Shown: positions 1 to 8,177, numbered from the stretch's first letter. The stretch is DNA of 64,000 bases from Aeromicrobium panaciterrae (GCF_031457275.1 NZ_JAVDWH010000001.1:2728001-2792000), one strand, 5' to 3'. A program made the numbers and translations. The notes: generated from the sequence alone by a model not told the origin.

Positions 1-1
1 C

Positions 2-652
2 GCCAAAGCGGCTTGGCAGCAGTTCTACTTCCGCTTCGCTGGCGTCGAGGATCCCGAACACATCGCCAAGGCGCGAGCGTCCGGGCTGGCCTTCATCAAG
101 GGCCACACGGTTGAGGAACTCGAAGAGGTCGGCGAGGAGATCTTCGACGAGAACATGGCCCACAAGATCTGGCCCGGTACGCGCGCCCTAGCGCAGTGGC
201 ATCTCGATCGCGGCCAGAACGTGTGGCTCGTGACCGCAGCGCCCGTAGAGATCGCCAACACGATTGCGCGGCGCCTCGGCCTGACCGGTGCCCTCGGAAC
301 CGTCGCCGAACACATCGACGGCGTCTACACCGGTGAGCTGGTAGGCGAGATGCTCCACGGCGAGGGCAAAGCTGTTGCCGTACGCGAGATCGTCGGACGC
401 GACGGACTGGTGCTCGACGACTGCTACGCGTACTCCGACTCCAGCAATGATTTGCCGATGCTGTCGATGGTCGGACACCCGTGCGCGGTCAACCCCGACA
501 AGACGCTCAGGGCGCACGCCAAGGCCAACGGATGGCGCATTCGCGACTACCGAACAGGCCGCAAAGTGGCCGTCGCAGGCGCAAAGACCGCGCTCGCCGC
601 TGGAGCGGCCGGCGGAACCCTCAAATTGCTGCGGCGCCAGAAAAAACAGTAA
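2..652 (+). CDS. HAD-IB family phosphatase (3' part; starts before the window)
   Basis: The reading frame is open from the first bases, so the N-terminus with the catalytic DxDxT motif lies outside the window; 216 codons are visible. The C-terminal half shows the HAD metal-binding loop SDSSNDLPML, a preceding VTAAP segment matching motif II, and the tail VNPDKTLRAHAKANGWRIRDY typical of SerB-like HAD subfamily IB enzymes of actinobacteria. Such proteins hydrolyse small phosphomonoesters; the substrate cannot be read from sequence. It sits just upstream of a sigma-factor operon that has its own promoter, so co-transcription is not needed. The basic alanine-rich end (residues after GAKTALAAGAAGG) could be a membrane-associating helix. 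Confidence 0.85.
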   Translation, partial: AKAAWQQFYFRFAGVEDPEHIAKARASGLAFIKGHTVEELEEVGEEIFDENMAHKIWPGTRALAQWHLDRGQNVWLVTAAPVEIANTIARRLGLTGALGTVAEHIDGVYTGELVGEMLHGEGKAVAVREIVGRDGLVLDDCYAYSDSSNDLPMLSMVGHPCAVNPDKTLRAHAKANGWRIRDYRTGRKVAVAGAKTALAAGAAGGTLKLLRRQKKQ

Positions 653-654
653 TC

Positions 655-683
655 CTGACATGAACCCCAATACGGGCTAGACT
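655..683 (+). promoter_or_regulatory. Promoter of the ECF sigma operon
   Basis: CTGACA at 655-660 and TAGACT at 678-683 are separated by 17 bases, a good housekeeping-type -35/-10 pair. Transcription would start near 690, and a gggaggg ribosome binding site follows just before the GTG at 705. The -35 box overlaps the last bases after the upstream HAD gene. Confidence 0.6.
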
Positions 684-704
684 CCCTCTGATCAGGGAGG
701 GCCT

Positions 705-1412
705 GTGAGTTTTTCAACGACTGCGCTGCGCGATGCGTTGTCGTATGCCCTCATGGGTCTCGACAACAGGCAGCTCGCGATCGCTCTGACGGTCGCCGAC
801 TCCCCCGCATACGCGCCCTCCACCGGCTCCGGCCCCGGTCCCGACGATGAAGGCTTCGATCCCGAAGCGTCTCGTCTGCGCGCACTCGTCGACCTCGCCA
901 AAGAGGGTGACTCCGAGGCCTATGGCCAGCTCTACGACCACTACGTGTCTGGCGTCTTCCGCTTCATCTACTACCGCGTCAGCTCGCAGCAGCTTGCCGA
1001 AGACCTGACCAGCGAGACATTCGTACGCGGACTCCGCGCGATCCAGCGCTTCAACTGGCAGGGAAAGGACTTTGGTGCCTGGCTGACGACGATCGCTCGC
1101 AACCTGGTGGCCGACCACTTCAAGTCGAGCCGCGCCCGCCTCGAGATCGTTTCGGAGACCATCCCCGAGGGCAAGACGGTCGTGGCAAGCCCCGAACAAG
1201 AAGTCCTGTCGCTCATCTCCAACGAGATGCTGTTCGAGGCGGTCAACTCGCTGCCCAACGAACAGCGCGACTGCGTCCTGATGCGTTTCATTCAGGGCCT
1301 TTCGATCGCTCAGACCGCCGCCGCACTTGGCCGCAGCGAAGGCGCTGTGAAGCAGCTTCAGCTGCGTGCGGTTCGCAGTCTCGCCAAAACAGTCTCGGAG
1401 GATGTCCGATGA
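705..1412 (+). CDS. ECF-type RNA polymerase sigma factor, BldN-like
   Basis: 235 residues. A variable N-terminal extension of about 60 residues precedes sigma region 2 (around residues 70-145, with FRFIYYRV, EDLTSETFVR and FGAWLTTIARN) and region 4 (around 180-230, LPNEQRDCVLMRF followed by the helix-turn-helix AALGRSEGAVKQLQLRA). The long N-terminal extension and the neighbouring DUF5667 membrane protein resemble the BldN-RsbN sigma/anti-sigma pair that controls development in Streptomyces; the equivalence is an inference. The start is GTG with a strong gggaggg site 4-5 bases upstream. The stop overlaps an ATG (ATGA at 1409) that opens a 30-codon ORF. Confidence 0.9.
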   Translation: MSFSTTALRDALSYALMGLDNRQLAIALTVADSPAYAPSTGSGPGPDDEGFDPEASRLRALVDLAKEGDSEAYGQLYDHYVSGVFRFIYYRVSSQQLAEDLTSETFVRGLRAIQRFNWQGKDFGAWLTTIARNLVADHFKSSRARLEIVSETIPEGKTVVASPEQEVLSLISNEMLFEAVNSLPNEQRDCVLMRFIQGLSIAQTAAALGRSEGAVKQLQLRAVRSLAKTVSEDVR

Positions 1413-1501
1413 GCCGATTCACGGTGACGATCCGTAACTTCGAGGCCTCCAAGGTCGTTGATATGAGTGTTGAACTAATCATCGGGAGGAACCCTTCATG
1501 A
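1409..1501 (+). CDS. Possible 30-residue ORF coupling the sigma and anti-sigma genes
   Basis: ATG at 1409 overlaps the sigma stop as ATGA, has ggagg eight bases upstream, and runs 30 codons to a TGA at 1499-1501 that overlaps the ATG of the next gene, again as ATGA. The peptide begins MSRFTVTIRNF and ends ELIIGRNPS; it has no recognised domain. The double overlap and the ribosome binding site suggest it is translated, either as a peptide or simply to couple translation of sigma factor and its partner. Chance cannot be excluded for so short an ORF. Confidence 0.35.
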   Translation: MSRFTVTIRNFEASKVVDMSVELIIGRNPS

Positions 1502-2532
1502 TCGGCCGTCGAGCAGACGACGCCCAGTCCTTTAATGAGGCCTGGAGCGGACGTGCGCCCCGTGACGAGCAGATCGCCGAGTTGGTCCGGTTCGCCGAGA
1601 CCCTGTGCGAAGCTGCCGTTGCCGAGCCGACCCCGGAGTTCCGCCTGTCCCTTCGCTCGGCTCTGATGACAGAGGCCCAGACGGCCCTCCTGCCAGTCAA
1701 GTCGACGCCCCGCACCATCGCCGCTGCCACGACACAGCGCCCCGTACGCCGTCGCATCGCCGGTCTCACCGCAGCCGCTCTCGCCTCTGCTGGCGTCGTC
1801 GGCCTTGTCTCCACCAGCGCTTCCGCCGTTCCTGGCGAGATGCTCTACTCCGTCAAGCGCAGCGTCGAGTCCGTACAACTCGCACTTCACCAGGACGACG
1901 GCTCGCGCGGTGCGTTCATGCTCGCCCAGGCGTCTGAACGCCTCGCCGAAGCTCGCCAGCTGAGCGACAACCCGTCCTCGCGCACCGACTCGCTGATCGC
2001 GTCGACCCTCGATGACTTCAGCAGCCAGGCCGAGACTGGCTCCAACTCGCTGTTCGACGAGTTCGACAGCAACGGCAAGACCAAGTCGATCCAGAAGGTC
2101 AACGACTTCGCCGCCGCCGCAGCCACTGAGCTCGCGACGCTGTCGACGCTCGTACCCGAAAGCGCCGAAGACTCGTTCGCCTCGGCTGCCAAGACGGTCA
2201 GCGATCTTGCTGTTCAGGCTTCGACACTGTGCTCGACATGCGCATCGGCTGATGCCCAGTCCTTGGTCAACGCCGTCACCGCGCTGACTCAGAGTGCTTC
2301 GGCTGACGACCTGCGGGAAGCGTCGACGGCCAAGAAGTCGGACTCCAAGTCCACCACGACACCGAGCACATCCGGTTCGACCGGCTCGACTCCGGCACCC
2401 GTGCTGCCCACACCTACGGTCACCGTTCCGCCGATCAGCCTCGCGCCGGTCACGGACCCGCTGATCGATGGTCTGCTCGGCGACGAGGGACTCGTACCGG
2501 GTCTCCTCAACGGCCTGCTCGGCAACAACTGA
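1498..2532 (+). CDS. DUF5667 membrane protein, probable anti-sigma factor (RsbN-like)
   Basis: 344 residues. The N-terminal ~75 residues are charged and helical (QIAELVRFAETLC, PEFRLSLRSALM) and likely cytoplasmic. A single membrane helix follows at about residues 83-105 (RRIAGLTAAALASAGVVGL), and the external part contains the DUF5667 region (AVPGEMLYSVKRSVESVQLAL, then helical QASERLAEARQLS) and a Ser/Thr/Pro-rich tail. A CSTC motif lies in the external part. The arrangement of cytoplasmic helical segment, one membrane helix and external domain, coupled to an ECF sigma gene, fits an anti-sigma factor. Its start has gggagg at 1484-1489. The sigma-sequestering role is inferred from context. 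Confidence 0.75.
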   Translation: MIGRRADDAQSFNEAWSGRAPRDEQIAELVRFAETLCEAAVAEPTPEFRLSLRSALMTEAQTALLPVKSTPRTIAAATTQRPVRRRIAGLTAAALASAGVVGLVSTSASAVPGEMLYSVKRSVESVQLALHQDDGSRGAFMLAQASERLAEARQLSDNPSSRTDSLIASTLDDFSSQAETGSNSLFDEFDSNGKTKSIQKVNDFAAAAATELATLSTLVPESAEDSFASAAKTVSDLAVQASTLCSTCASADAQSLVNAVTALTQSASADDLREASTAKKSDSKSTTTPSTSGSTGSTPAPVLPTPTVTVPPISLAPVTDPLIDGLLGDEGLVPGLLNGLLGNN

Positions 2533-2602
2533 CCGTCGCCTTGGCGGGTTAACTCATCAAGGTTTCGACGTTCCTAGCGGCTTCGCCGCGGTTCGCTCGA
2601 CC

Positions 2603-3826
2603 TCAGAAGAACGCGTTGCCGCGGTCTACGAGCAAGTTGTAGAGCGTCTGCTGGATCGTCTCTCGGACCTGGTCCGTGACGTTGAACAGCAGCATCGGGT
2701 CGTCGGCCGCTTCAGGCTCGTACGCGTCTGTACGGATCGGCTCGCCGAACTCGATGATCCACTTGCTCGGCAGAGGGATCAGACCCAACGGGCCGAGCAG
2801 TGGGAAGAACGGCGTGATCGGGAGGTACGGCAGCCCGAGCAGTCGCGCGAGCGACGGCACGTTGCCAACCAACGGGTAGATCTCCTCGGCGCCAACGATC
2901 GACACCGGGACGATCGGCACCTGAGCACGCATGGCTGACGAGACGAAGCCACCACGACCGAAGCGCTGGAGCTTGTAGCGATCGGCGTACGGCTTGCCGA
3001 TGCCCTTGAAGCCCTCGGGCCACACACCAGCGAGCTCGCCAGTGGTCAACAGCCGCTCAGCATCGTCGGCGCACGCGAGGGTCGCGCCGACCTTGCGGGC
3101 CACCTGACCCACGAACGGCAGTGAGAAGACCAGGTCAGCGCCCAGGGGGCGCAGGTTGCGTCCTGCGTACTTCTTGACGGCATAGCCCGTGATCAGACCG
3201 TCGAGCGGGATCGTTCCCGAGTGGTTGGCCACCAGGAGTGCGCCACCCTCCTCGGGGATGTTCTCGATGCCGCGGACCTCGAGCCTGAACCACTTCTCGG
3301 CCAGCGGCTCGATCGCAGCCGCGAAGACTTCAGTGATCTGCGGGTCGAAGCCGAACTCGTCGATTTCGTAGTTGCCGTCGAGTCGGGTACGGATCGTCGC
3401 CAACAGGGTCGCGATACGCGACTCCCAGTCAGAACCAAGCACGCGCTGAGCGGCCTGGATGATCGCGACGAAGATCTCGTCAAGCGGGATGCCTGCTGAC
3501 AGTGGGGCCGCGCCAGCCGTACGTGTCCTGCGCGCTGCTTCTTCAGCTGCGTCCGCTGCTGCCTTCGCGGCGTCCTCGTCGGTCACGGCACGGAGGCGAG
3601 GCTTCTCGCTCGCAGGCGCCTTCTTGGCCGGAGCCTTCTTCGCTGGTGCCTTCTTGGCCGGGGCCTTTTTGGCGGCAGGCTCGACAGGCTTGGCCTTCTG
3701 GACGGGCTTCTTGGCGGGAGGCTTGTCCCCCGCAAGAGCGCGAGCAGCGCTCGAGGGCGACTTCGCGCTGCTGCCTCGCCCGGCTTCACCGGTCGTACCA
3801 ATGCCCTTCAGCTTGTCTTCGCTCAT
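2603..3826 (-). CDS. Lysophospholipid acyltransferase family protein with Lys/Ala-rich N-terminus
   Basis: 407 residues from ATG 3826, chosen because it overlaps the stop of the upstream epimerase gene as ATGA; a longer frame to 3904 has no support. The N-terminal 100 residues contain five tandem PAKKA units, resembling the basic tails of DNA- or membrane-binding actinobacterial proteins. The PlsC-like domain follows: NHSG with a downstream Asp (block I, here six residues after the His rather than the usual four), GVWPEGFKG (acyl-acceptor block III) and VPIVPVSIVGAEEIYP (block IV). It probably acylates a lysophospholipid or related acceptor at the membrane. Coupling to the epimerase gene suggests the two act together. 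Confidence 0.82.
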   Translation of the reverse strand: MSEDKLKGIGTTGEAGRGSSAKSPSSAARALAGDKPPAKKPVQKAKPVEPAAKKAPAKKAPAKKAPAKKAPASEKPRLRAVTDEDAAKAAADAAEEAARRTRTAGAAPLSAGIPLDEIFVAIIQAAQRVLGSDWESRIATLLATIRTRLDGNYEIDEFGFDPQITEVFAAAIEPLAEKWFRLEVRGIENIPEEGGALLVANHSGTIPLDGLITGYAVKKYAGRNLRPLGADLVFSLPFVGQVARKVGATLACADDAERLLTTGELAGVWPEGFKGIGKPYADRYKLQRFGRGGFVSSAMRAQVPIVPVSIVGAEEIYPLVGNVPSLARLLGLPYLPITPFFPLLGPLGLIPLPSKWIIEFGEPIRTDAYEPEAADDPMLLFNVTDQVRETIQQTLYNLLVDRGNAFF

Positions 3827-4797
3827 GAGCGGCCCCCAATCGAGGAGAGAATGCCGGGTCGGGACGTACGGCGGTATTCCTCGAACGCCTGCTCCGACGT
3901 CCATTTGAGGTCGTAGCCAAAGATGTCACGCAAAGCCGTGGTGTCGACAACGCGTCCGTACATGAGCAGGCGATGCAGGTCGGGCGACAAGTCAGAGCCC
4001 ATCGCCTTGAGCACGCGGCGGGCGCCGGCAGCGAAACCGAACGACGGCAACGGAATGACCGGCTTGCCGAGTCGACGGGCTGCCTGGCTCAGCATCACGA
4101 CGCCGTCGCCGGCAACGTTGAACGTGCCGGGGCGGTCGTGAATCACCGACTCGGTGAGTACGTTCATGGCGTCGTCGACGTGGAGGAACTGCAGACGCGG
4201 GTCGTAGCCGAGCGCCGTCGGCAAGACCGGGTTGTCGAAGTAGTTGCGTAGCGGGGTGTCGAGATCTGGGTGCAGCAGCTGGGCGCCGCGCAGGGTCGTG
4301 ATGATGACCTCGGGACGGCGACGGGCGAACCCGCGTACGTACGACTCAACCTCGACGATGTCCTTGGGGAAGCCGGTACGTACACCGTCACGGGCGAGCA
4401 GCGACTCGGTGAACATCGCCGGATCGCGCGGTGAGGTGCCATAGACCGCAGTCGACGATCCGAGCACGAGCTTCTTGACGCCCGCGGCACGCTGGCAGGC
4501 AGCCAGCAGCTGCATCGTGCCGATGACGTTGAGCTCTTTGGCTGCGCCTGCTCGGCGGCCGGTTGGTGGGCCGACGTCGAGGTGCACGACAGTGTCGACC
4601 TCTTCGACCGCGATGACTTTGCCGACCACAGGGGTGCGGATGTCAGCCCGGACGAACTTGACTCCCTCGAGATGACCAGTAGGCAGGATCGTGTCGATGC
4701 CGACGACTTTGTCGACGCCTTTGAGGCCGGCAACGCGCAGGGCGAATTGCGACGCGAAATTGCTCGCGACTCCCGTGACGAGGACGACCCTGCCCAT
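3823..4797 (-). CDS. NAD-dependent epimerase/dehydratase-like protein (extended SDR)
   Basis: 324 residues with a Rossmann start (RVVLVTGVASNFASQFALRVAG), acidic residue GIDT at the end of strand 2, RADIRTP, VHLDV, and GSSTAVYGTSP, all typical of extended short-chain dehydrogenases. The nucleotide loop TGVASNFAS departs from TGxxGxxG, and no clear YxxxK catalytic pair follows the VYG segment (the expected place reads SYVRG), so catalysis may be altered or absent. The gene lies four bases downstream of the bS22 gene and overlaps the acyltransferase start, forming a three-gene minus-strand unit. Substrate unknown. Confidence 0.78.
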   Translation of the reverse strand: MGRVVLVTGVASNFASQFALRVAGLKGVDKVVGIDTILPTGHLEGVKFVRADIRTPVVGKVIAVEEVDTVVHLDVGPPTGRRAGAAKELNVIGTMQLLAACQRAAGVKKLVLGSSTAVYGTSPRDPAMFTESLLARDGVRTGFPKDIVEVESYVRGFARRRPEVIITTLRGAQLLHPDLDTPLRNYFDNPVLPTALGYDPRLQFLHVDDAMNVLTESVIHDRPGTFNVAGDGVVMLSQAARRLGKPVIPLPSFGFAAGARRVLKAMGSDLSPDLHRLLMYGRVVDTTALRDIFGYDLKWTSEQAFEEYRRTSRPGILSSIGGRS

Positions 4798-4800
4798 GAG

Positions 4801-4902
4801 TTACTTGCCCAGACGGCGGCGCTGCACTCGGGTGCGCTTGAGCATCTTGCGGTGCTTCTTCTTCGACATCCGCTTGCGACGCTTCTTGATGACTGAACCC
4901 AC
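4801..4902 (-). CDS. Small ribosomal protein bS22 (AURKAIP1/COX24-domain protein)
   Basis: A 33-residue, extremely basic protein starting from GTG ([19 protein letters not shown]...RRRLGK). The sequence matches the actinobacterial short protein now known as bS22, found in the mycobacterial small ribosomal subunit and related to mitochondrial AURKAIP1. Too short for most gene callers. It lies between the bldC homologue and the epimerase gene on the same strand. No strong ribosome binding site is seen upstream. Confidence 0.88.
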   Translation of the reverse strand: MGSVIKKRRKRMSKKKHRKMLKRTRVQRRRLGK

Positions 4903-5077
4903 GGGTCACTACTCAATTCCTGTTGGCCACGCAGTGGTGGCTATGTGCACAAAAGATGGTTTGCCGAGCCTGACGGCAACGTCTCAATTGCCGCTTTTGG
5001 CTGAATCACAGCCTACACGGCACTGGACGTCCCGATTTCGGCCGACCGGTGTGAGAGCGGACTCAGTGAAAGAAGGC

Positions 5078-5263
5078 TCAGCCAGCCTGGAAGTAGGACT
5101 TGGAAAGGAACTCCTCGACCGCAGTCTCTGGGACGCGGAAGGAGCGACCGACGCGTACGGCCTCGAGCTCACCGGAGTGAACGAGGCGGTAGACGGTCAT
5201 CTTGGACACGCGCATCTGCGTGGCGACCTCTGCCACCGTCATGTACGTCTGGCCGGATGCCAT
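5078..5263 (-). CDS. BldC-like small MerR-type DNA-binding protein (excisionase family HTH)
   Basis: 61 residues from the ATG at 5263, which has an aggtggag ribosome binding site; a longer frame to 5365 would be read through the hairpin leader and is not supported. The sequence TVAEVATQMRVSKMTVYRLVHSGELEAVRVGRSFRVPETAVEEFL is the winged helix-turn-helix of the BldC/excisionase family, which in Streptomyces binds DNA cooperatively and delays development. A TAGTCT -10 element at 5353-5358 and a long stem-loop in the leader precede it. The presence of a bldN-like sigma gene 4 kb away is notable. Confidence 0.88.
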   Translation of the reverse strand: MASGQTYMTVAEVATQMRVSKMTVYRLVHSGELEAVRVGRSFRVPETAVEEFLSKSYFQAG

Positions 5264-5298
5264 CTCTCCACCTACTGTCTGGGGGAACTTGTCTGAGG

Positions 5299-5344
5299 GC
5301 ACGCGCGCTCTCCGGCTTCCCCACCGGAGAAACAGCGCGCGTGC
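5299..5344 (-). promoter_or_regulatory. Long stem-loop in the 5' leader of the bldC homologue
   Basis: Perfect 11-base outer arms (5299-5309 and 5334-5344, gcacgcgcgct and its complement) enclose 6-base inner arms (5310-5315 ctccgg and 5324-5329 ccggag), with a one-sided AAAC bulge at 5330-5333. It lies between a TAGTCT -10 element (minus strand, 5353-5358) and the ATG at 5263. No U-run follows on either strand, so a simple terminator is unlikely; a leader RNA structure is the better reading. Confidence 0.6.
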
Positions 5345-5434
5345 TTGCGTTGAGACTAGTGGCAAATGAGGCCTGCGTGACAGTAGTTCACCAAAATCGC
5401 TTCAGGTGGGGAACGTCACCCGATTTGGCCCTAT

Positions 5435-6610
5435 TCAGGGTTGCGGATCAAGGCCAATGAGCGGGAACGCGGCTGTCCTGGTGGCCTGAATGGAGCGGTC
5501 CAGCCAGCTCGCAGGGTCGTAACCTTCCTCCCACGAGCGATAACCGACCGTGCGGCCGTCCGACATCGTGAGGGGTGCTGCGCTGCCGCGCAGCTGGGCA
5601 ATGCGTGCTCGCCACTCGTCAGGAGTCGCAGATTCAGGATTGACTGGCGTTCCAGCAACTATCGCCAACAGGTGCGCCCAAGCTCGCGGCACCACGTCCA
5701 TGACGGCGTACCCACCACCGCCGGTCGCCACCCATTTGCCTCCGCAGACCTCTTCGGCCAAATCGCGCAAAGCGAGGTAGGAGGAGCGCTGACCATCGAC
5801 TGTCAGCATCAGATTGGTCAGCGGATCGTCCATGTGTGAGTCGCAGCCATGCTGCGTCACCAGGATGTCGGGGTTGAACTCACGCACGATCGGCGGGACC
5901 ACGGCGTGGAAGGCGCGCAGCCAGCCAGCGTCCGAGGTGCCCGGTGGAAGCGCCACGTTGACGGCCGAACCCTCGGCGCCTTCGCCGCCAGTCTCCGTCG
6001 CATAGCCAGTCCCGGGGAACAGCGTCTGCGGTCCTTCGTGGATCGAGATCGTGAGCACGCGCGGATCGTCGTAGAACATCGCCTGTACGCCGTCACCGTG
6101 GTGAGCGTCGACATCCACGTACGCGACGCGCTCCGCACCGTTGTCGAGCAGCCAACGGATTGCGAGAGCCACGTCGTTGTAGATGCAGAACCCACTCGCG
6201 TGGTCGCGCATGGCGTGGTGAAGCCCGCCGGCGATGTTGACTGATCGCGGGGCCTGCCCGGTCCAGACTCGGCGAGCCGCCTCAACACTCGCTCCGGCCG
6301 CGAGCGAGCTCGCTTCATGCATCTGCGCGAAGACCGGGTTGTCTGCCGTGCCGAGGCCAATTGACGCATCGCCATGGGTTGGGTTGTCGCTGAGTTTGTG
6401 GACCTTCTCGATGTACTCGGCCGAGTGGATCCGATTGAGGTCATCCTCGGTCGCCGCGTCGGCACCGATGACATCCATCTCGTCGAGGATGCCGAGCTCC
6501 CTCGCCAGGCTGATCGTCAGATCAATGCGTACGGGCGCCATCGGGTGGGACGGGCCGAAGTTGTAGCTCGTCATCGTCTCGTCAAAGACGAGAACTGCCT
6601 TCTCGCTCAC
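5435..6610 (-). CDS. acuC: Acetoin utilization protein AcuC (class I histone-deacetylase family)
   Basis: 391 residues from GTG 6610, which follows a gggggt stretch about ten bases upstream; an open frame continues to 6925 but overlaps proC and carries no homology. Family motifs are complete: GPSHPMAPVR near the N-terminus, GGLHHAM, YVDVDAHHGDGVQ with the zinc-binding Asp and His, and HGCDSHMDDPLTNL with the third zinc ligand. AcuC enzymes deacetylate lysines, notably on acyl-CoA synthetase in Bacillus. Here there is no acuA or acsA neighbour. It is the distal member of a minus-strand run after proC, 79 bases downstream. Confidence 0.9.
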   Translation of the reverse strand: MSEKAVLVFDETMTSYNFGPSHPMAPVRIDLTISLARELGILDEMDVIGADAATEDDLNRIHSAEYIEKVHKLSDNPTHGDASIGLGTADNPVFAQMHEASSLAAGASVEAARRVWTGQAPRSVNIAGGLHHAMRDHASGFCIYNDVALAIRWLLDNGAERVAYVDVDAHHGDGVQAMFYDDPRVLTISIHEGPQTLFPGTGYATETGGEGAEGSAVNVALPPGTSDAGWLRAFHAVVPPIVREFNPDILVTQHGCDSHMDDPLTNLMLTVDGQRSSYLALRDLAEEVCGGKWVATGGGGYAVMDVVPRAWAHLLAIVAGTPVNPESATPDEWRARIAQLRGSAAPLTMSDGRTVGYRSWEEGYDPASWLDRSIQATRTAAFPLIGLDPQP

Positions 6611-6675
6611 GCCGCAACCCCCGTTGGAAAGGCACGGTACGGAGGCCACGGCGTGAATCCAGTGTTCGCGGTTCG

Positions 6676-6688
6676 CTCGCTGCGCTCG
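6676..6688. repeat. Copy of a short interspersed near-palindromic repeat
   Basis: The 13-mer ctcgctgcgctcg just after the proC stop occurs again, inverted, at 63326-63338 inside the CobI-CobJ linker. The adjoining 13-mer cgcggttcgctcg at 6667-6679 is also at 2587-2599, in the gap between the DUF5667 and acyltransferase genes. Confidence 0.5.
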
Positions 6689-6689
6689 C

Positions 6690-7493
6690 TCACGGCTTGG
6701 ACAGCTCCGCCGAACGTGCTGCCGCAGCCTTGACGCCGGCGATGAGCGCGTCCTTGACGCCGTTGTCGTCGAAGGTCGCGATCGCGGCTGCTGTGGTGCC
6801 GTTGGGTGACGTGACTCGACGACGCAGCTCATCGGCCGTCTCGTCGGACTCGGCAAGCAGCTTCGCGGCGCCGACGAGCGTCTGGGCGGCCAACGTACGG
6901 GCGGTTGCCTCGTCGAGTCCTGCATCGATACCGCCCGCGATCATCGCCTCGGCGAGATAGAAGACGTACGCCGGACCGGATCCGGACACCGCGGTGACGG
7001 CGTCCTGCTGTGACTCGTCGACGACCACGACCTTGCCGCCGGACTCCAGGAGAGCAGAGACTGCCACGAGTTGGCCGTCGGAGCAGGAGGCGCCCGGCGA
7101 GATGCCGAACATCCCTTCGCCGACAAGCGCAGGAGTGTTGGGCATCGCTCGTACGACGGCGACACCGGCCGGAAGGGCCGCCTCGATGGTTTCGATCAAG
7201 ATTCCGGCTGCAAGCGACACAACTGTCGACGATGCGTCGACGTTGGCCGCGATCTCGGTGAGCAGCGACGGTACGTCCTGCGGCTTGACCACGATCAGGA
7301 TCGTGTCGGCGCCGGTGACAGCCTCAGCGTTGCCAGTGACCTCGACGCCGTATGTCTCCCGGAGCTCGGCTGCCCGCTCATCGCGCTTCTCGCTGATCAC
7401 GAGATCGCCGACGGGGTGGCCCTGGCCCAGGATCGCGGCGAGGAGCGTCTCGCCCATCACGCCTGCGCCGAGGATCGCGATGCGCTGACTCAT
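6690..7493 (-). CDS. proC: Pyrroline-5-carboxylate reductase
   Basis: 267 residues. The N-terminal Rossmann motif AILGAGVMGETLLAAIL binds NAD(P)H; the C-terminal domain has the ProC signature AVSGSGPAYVFYLAEAM and the following TLAAQTLVGAAKLL helix. It catalyses the last step of proline synthesis in the cytoplasm. A TAGGGT -10 box at 7500-7505 is only six bases from the ATG, suggesting a leaderless transcript. Confidence 0.96.
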   Translation of the reverse strand: MSQRIAILGAGVMGETLLAAILGQGHPVGDLVISEKRDERAAELRETYGVEVTGNAEAVTGADTILIVVKPQDVPSLLTEIAANVDASSTVVSLAAGILIETIEAALPAGVAVVRAMPNTPALVGEGMFGISPGASCSDGQLVAVSALLESGGKVVVVDESQQDAVTAVSGSGPAYVFYLAEAMIAGGIDAGLDEATARTLAAQTLVGAAKLLAESDETADELRRRVTSPNGTTAAAIATFDDNGVKDALIAGVKAAAARSAELSKP

Positions 7494-7529
7494 GCTTTCA
7501 CCCTAGTGGTGACGGTCACACCAGGTTCG

Positions 7530-8177
7530 CTAGCGGTGGTTGTTGCCCGTCACTGCGAGACCGATGCCAAGCCCGATCATCGAGGTGCCACCGATGGCGC
7601 CCATCGCCTCGCCGCGCTTGGGCGATGCGTTGAACCACGAGCGCAACTGGCTGGCGATGACGGCCCACAGGCTGTCGGACACGACGCCGATGCTGAACGC
7701 CAGCAGTCCGAGCAGGAGCATCTGCACCTGTACGTGGCCGGCCCCGCGATCCACGAACTGCGGCAGCACTGCTCCCAGGATCATGAACGCCTTCGGGTTC
7801 GAGAACCCGACGATGAATCCCTGCCTGATCGCCTTGGCCGTCGACAACGCCGGAGCGACTCCCGTACCGGCATCGCTGACGTCGAAGCCCTTGCGGTGCC
7901 GGATCGCCTGAACGCCAAGCCATACGAGGTAGGCAGCTCCGGCGAACTTGAGGATCGTGAACACCAGGACTGACTCCTGGACGATCACGCCAAGACCAAG
8001 CGCAACGAGGACGACGATTGCGAGCAGACCGAGTGAGTTGCCGGCGACCGTTGCAAGCGCGATCCCGCGGCCGTAGGAAAGCGCGCGCCCGATCACGAAC
8101 ACCACGCTTGGACCGGGGATCGCAATGAGGATGAGCGCCGCAAGTCCGAAGGCCAGAATCTGATCAGCCGTGATCAC
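7530..8177 (-). CDS. LysE/RhtB family amino-acid exporter
   Basis: 215 residues with about six membrane helices. The N-terminal segment ILIAIPGPSVVFVIGRALSYGRG holds the PGP motif of LysE/RhtB translocators, followed by AGNSLGLL and GFIVGFSNPKAFMILGAVLPQF. These permeases export amino acids or related small molecules. Its start overlaps the stop of the TIM-barrel gene (ATGA at 8174), so the two are translationally coupled. Substrate not identifiable; proximity to proC does not prove proline export. Confidence 0.88.
   Translation of the reverse strand: MITADQILAFGLAALILIAIPGPSVVFVIGRALSYGRGIALATVAGNSLGLLAIVVLVALGLGVIVQESVLVFTILKFAGAAYLVWLGVQAIRHRKGFDVSDAGTGVAPALSTAKAIRQGFIVGFSNPKAFMILGAVLPQFVDRGAGHVQVQMLLLGLLAFSIGVVSDSLWAVIASQLRSWFNASPKRGEAMGAIGGTSMIGLGIGLAVTGNNHR

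Noticed and set aside
2577-2589. Hairpin gcggcttcgccgc as a terminator after the DUF5667 gene
   Set aside because: Short stem, no U-run; it is more likely part of a short repeat.
5264-5365. Longer start for the BldC-like protein
   Set aside because: The extension is encoded by the hairpin leader and is not conserved-looking; ATG 5263 has a good ribosome binding site.
6611-6925. Upstream extension of acuC
   Set aside because: It overlaps proC in another frame and is proline/arginine/serine-rich shadow sequence.
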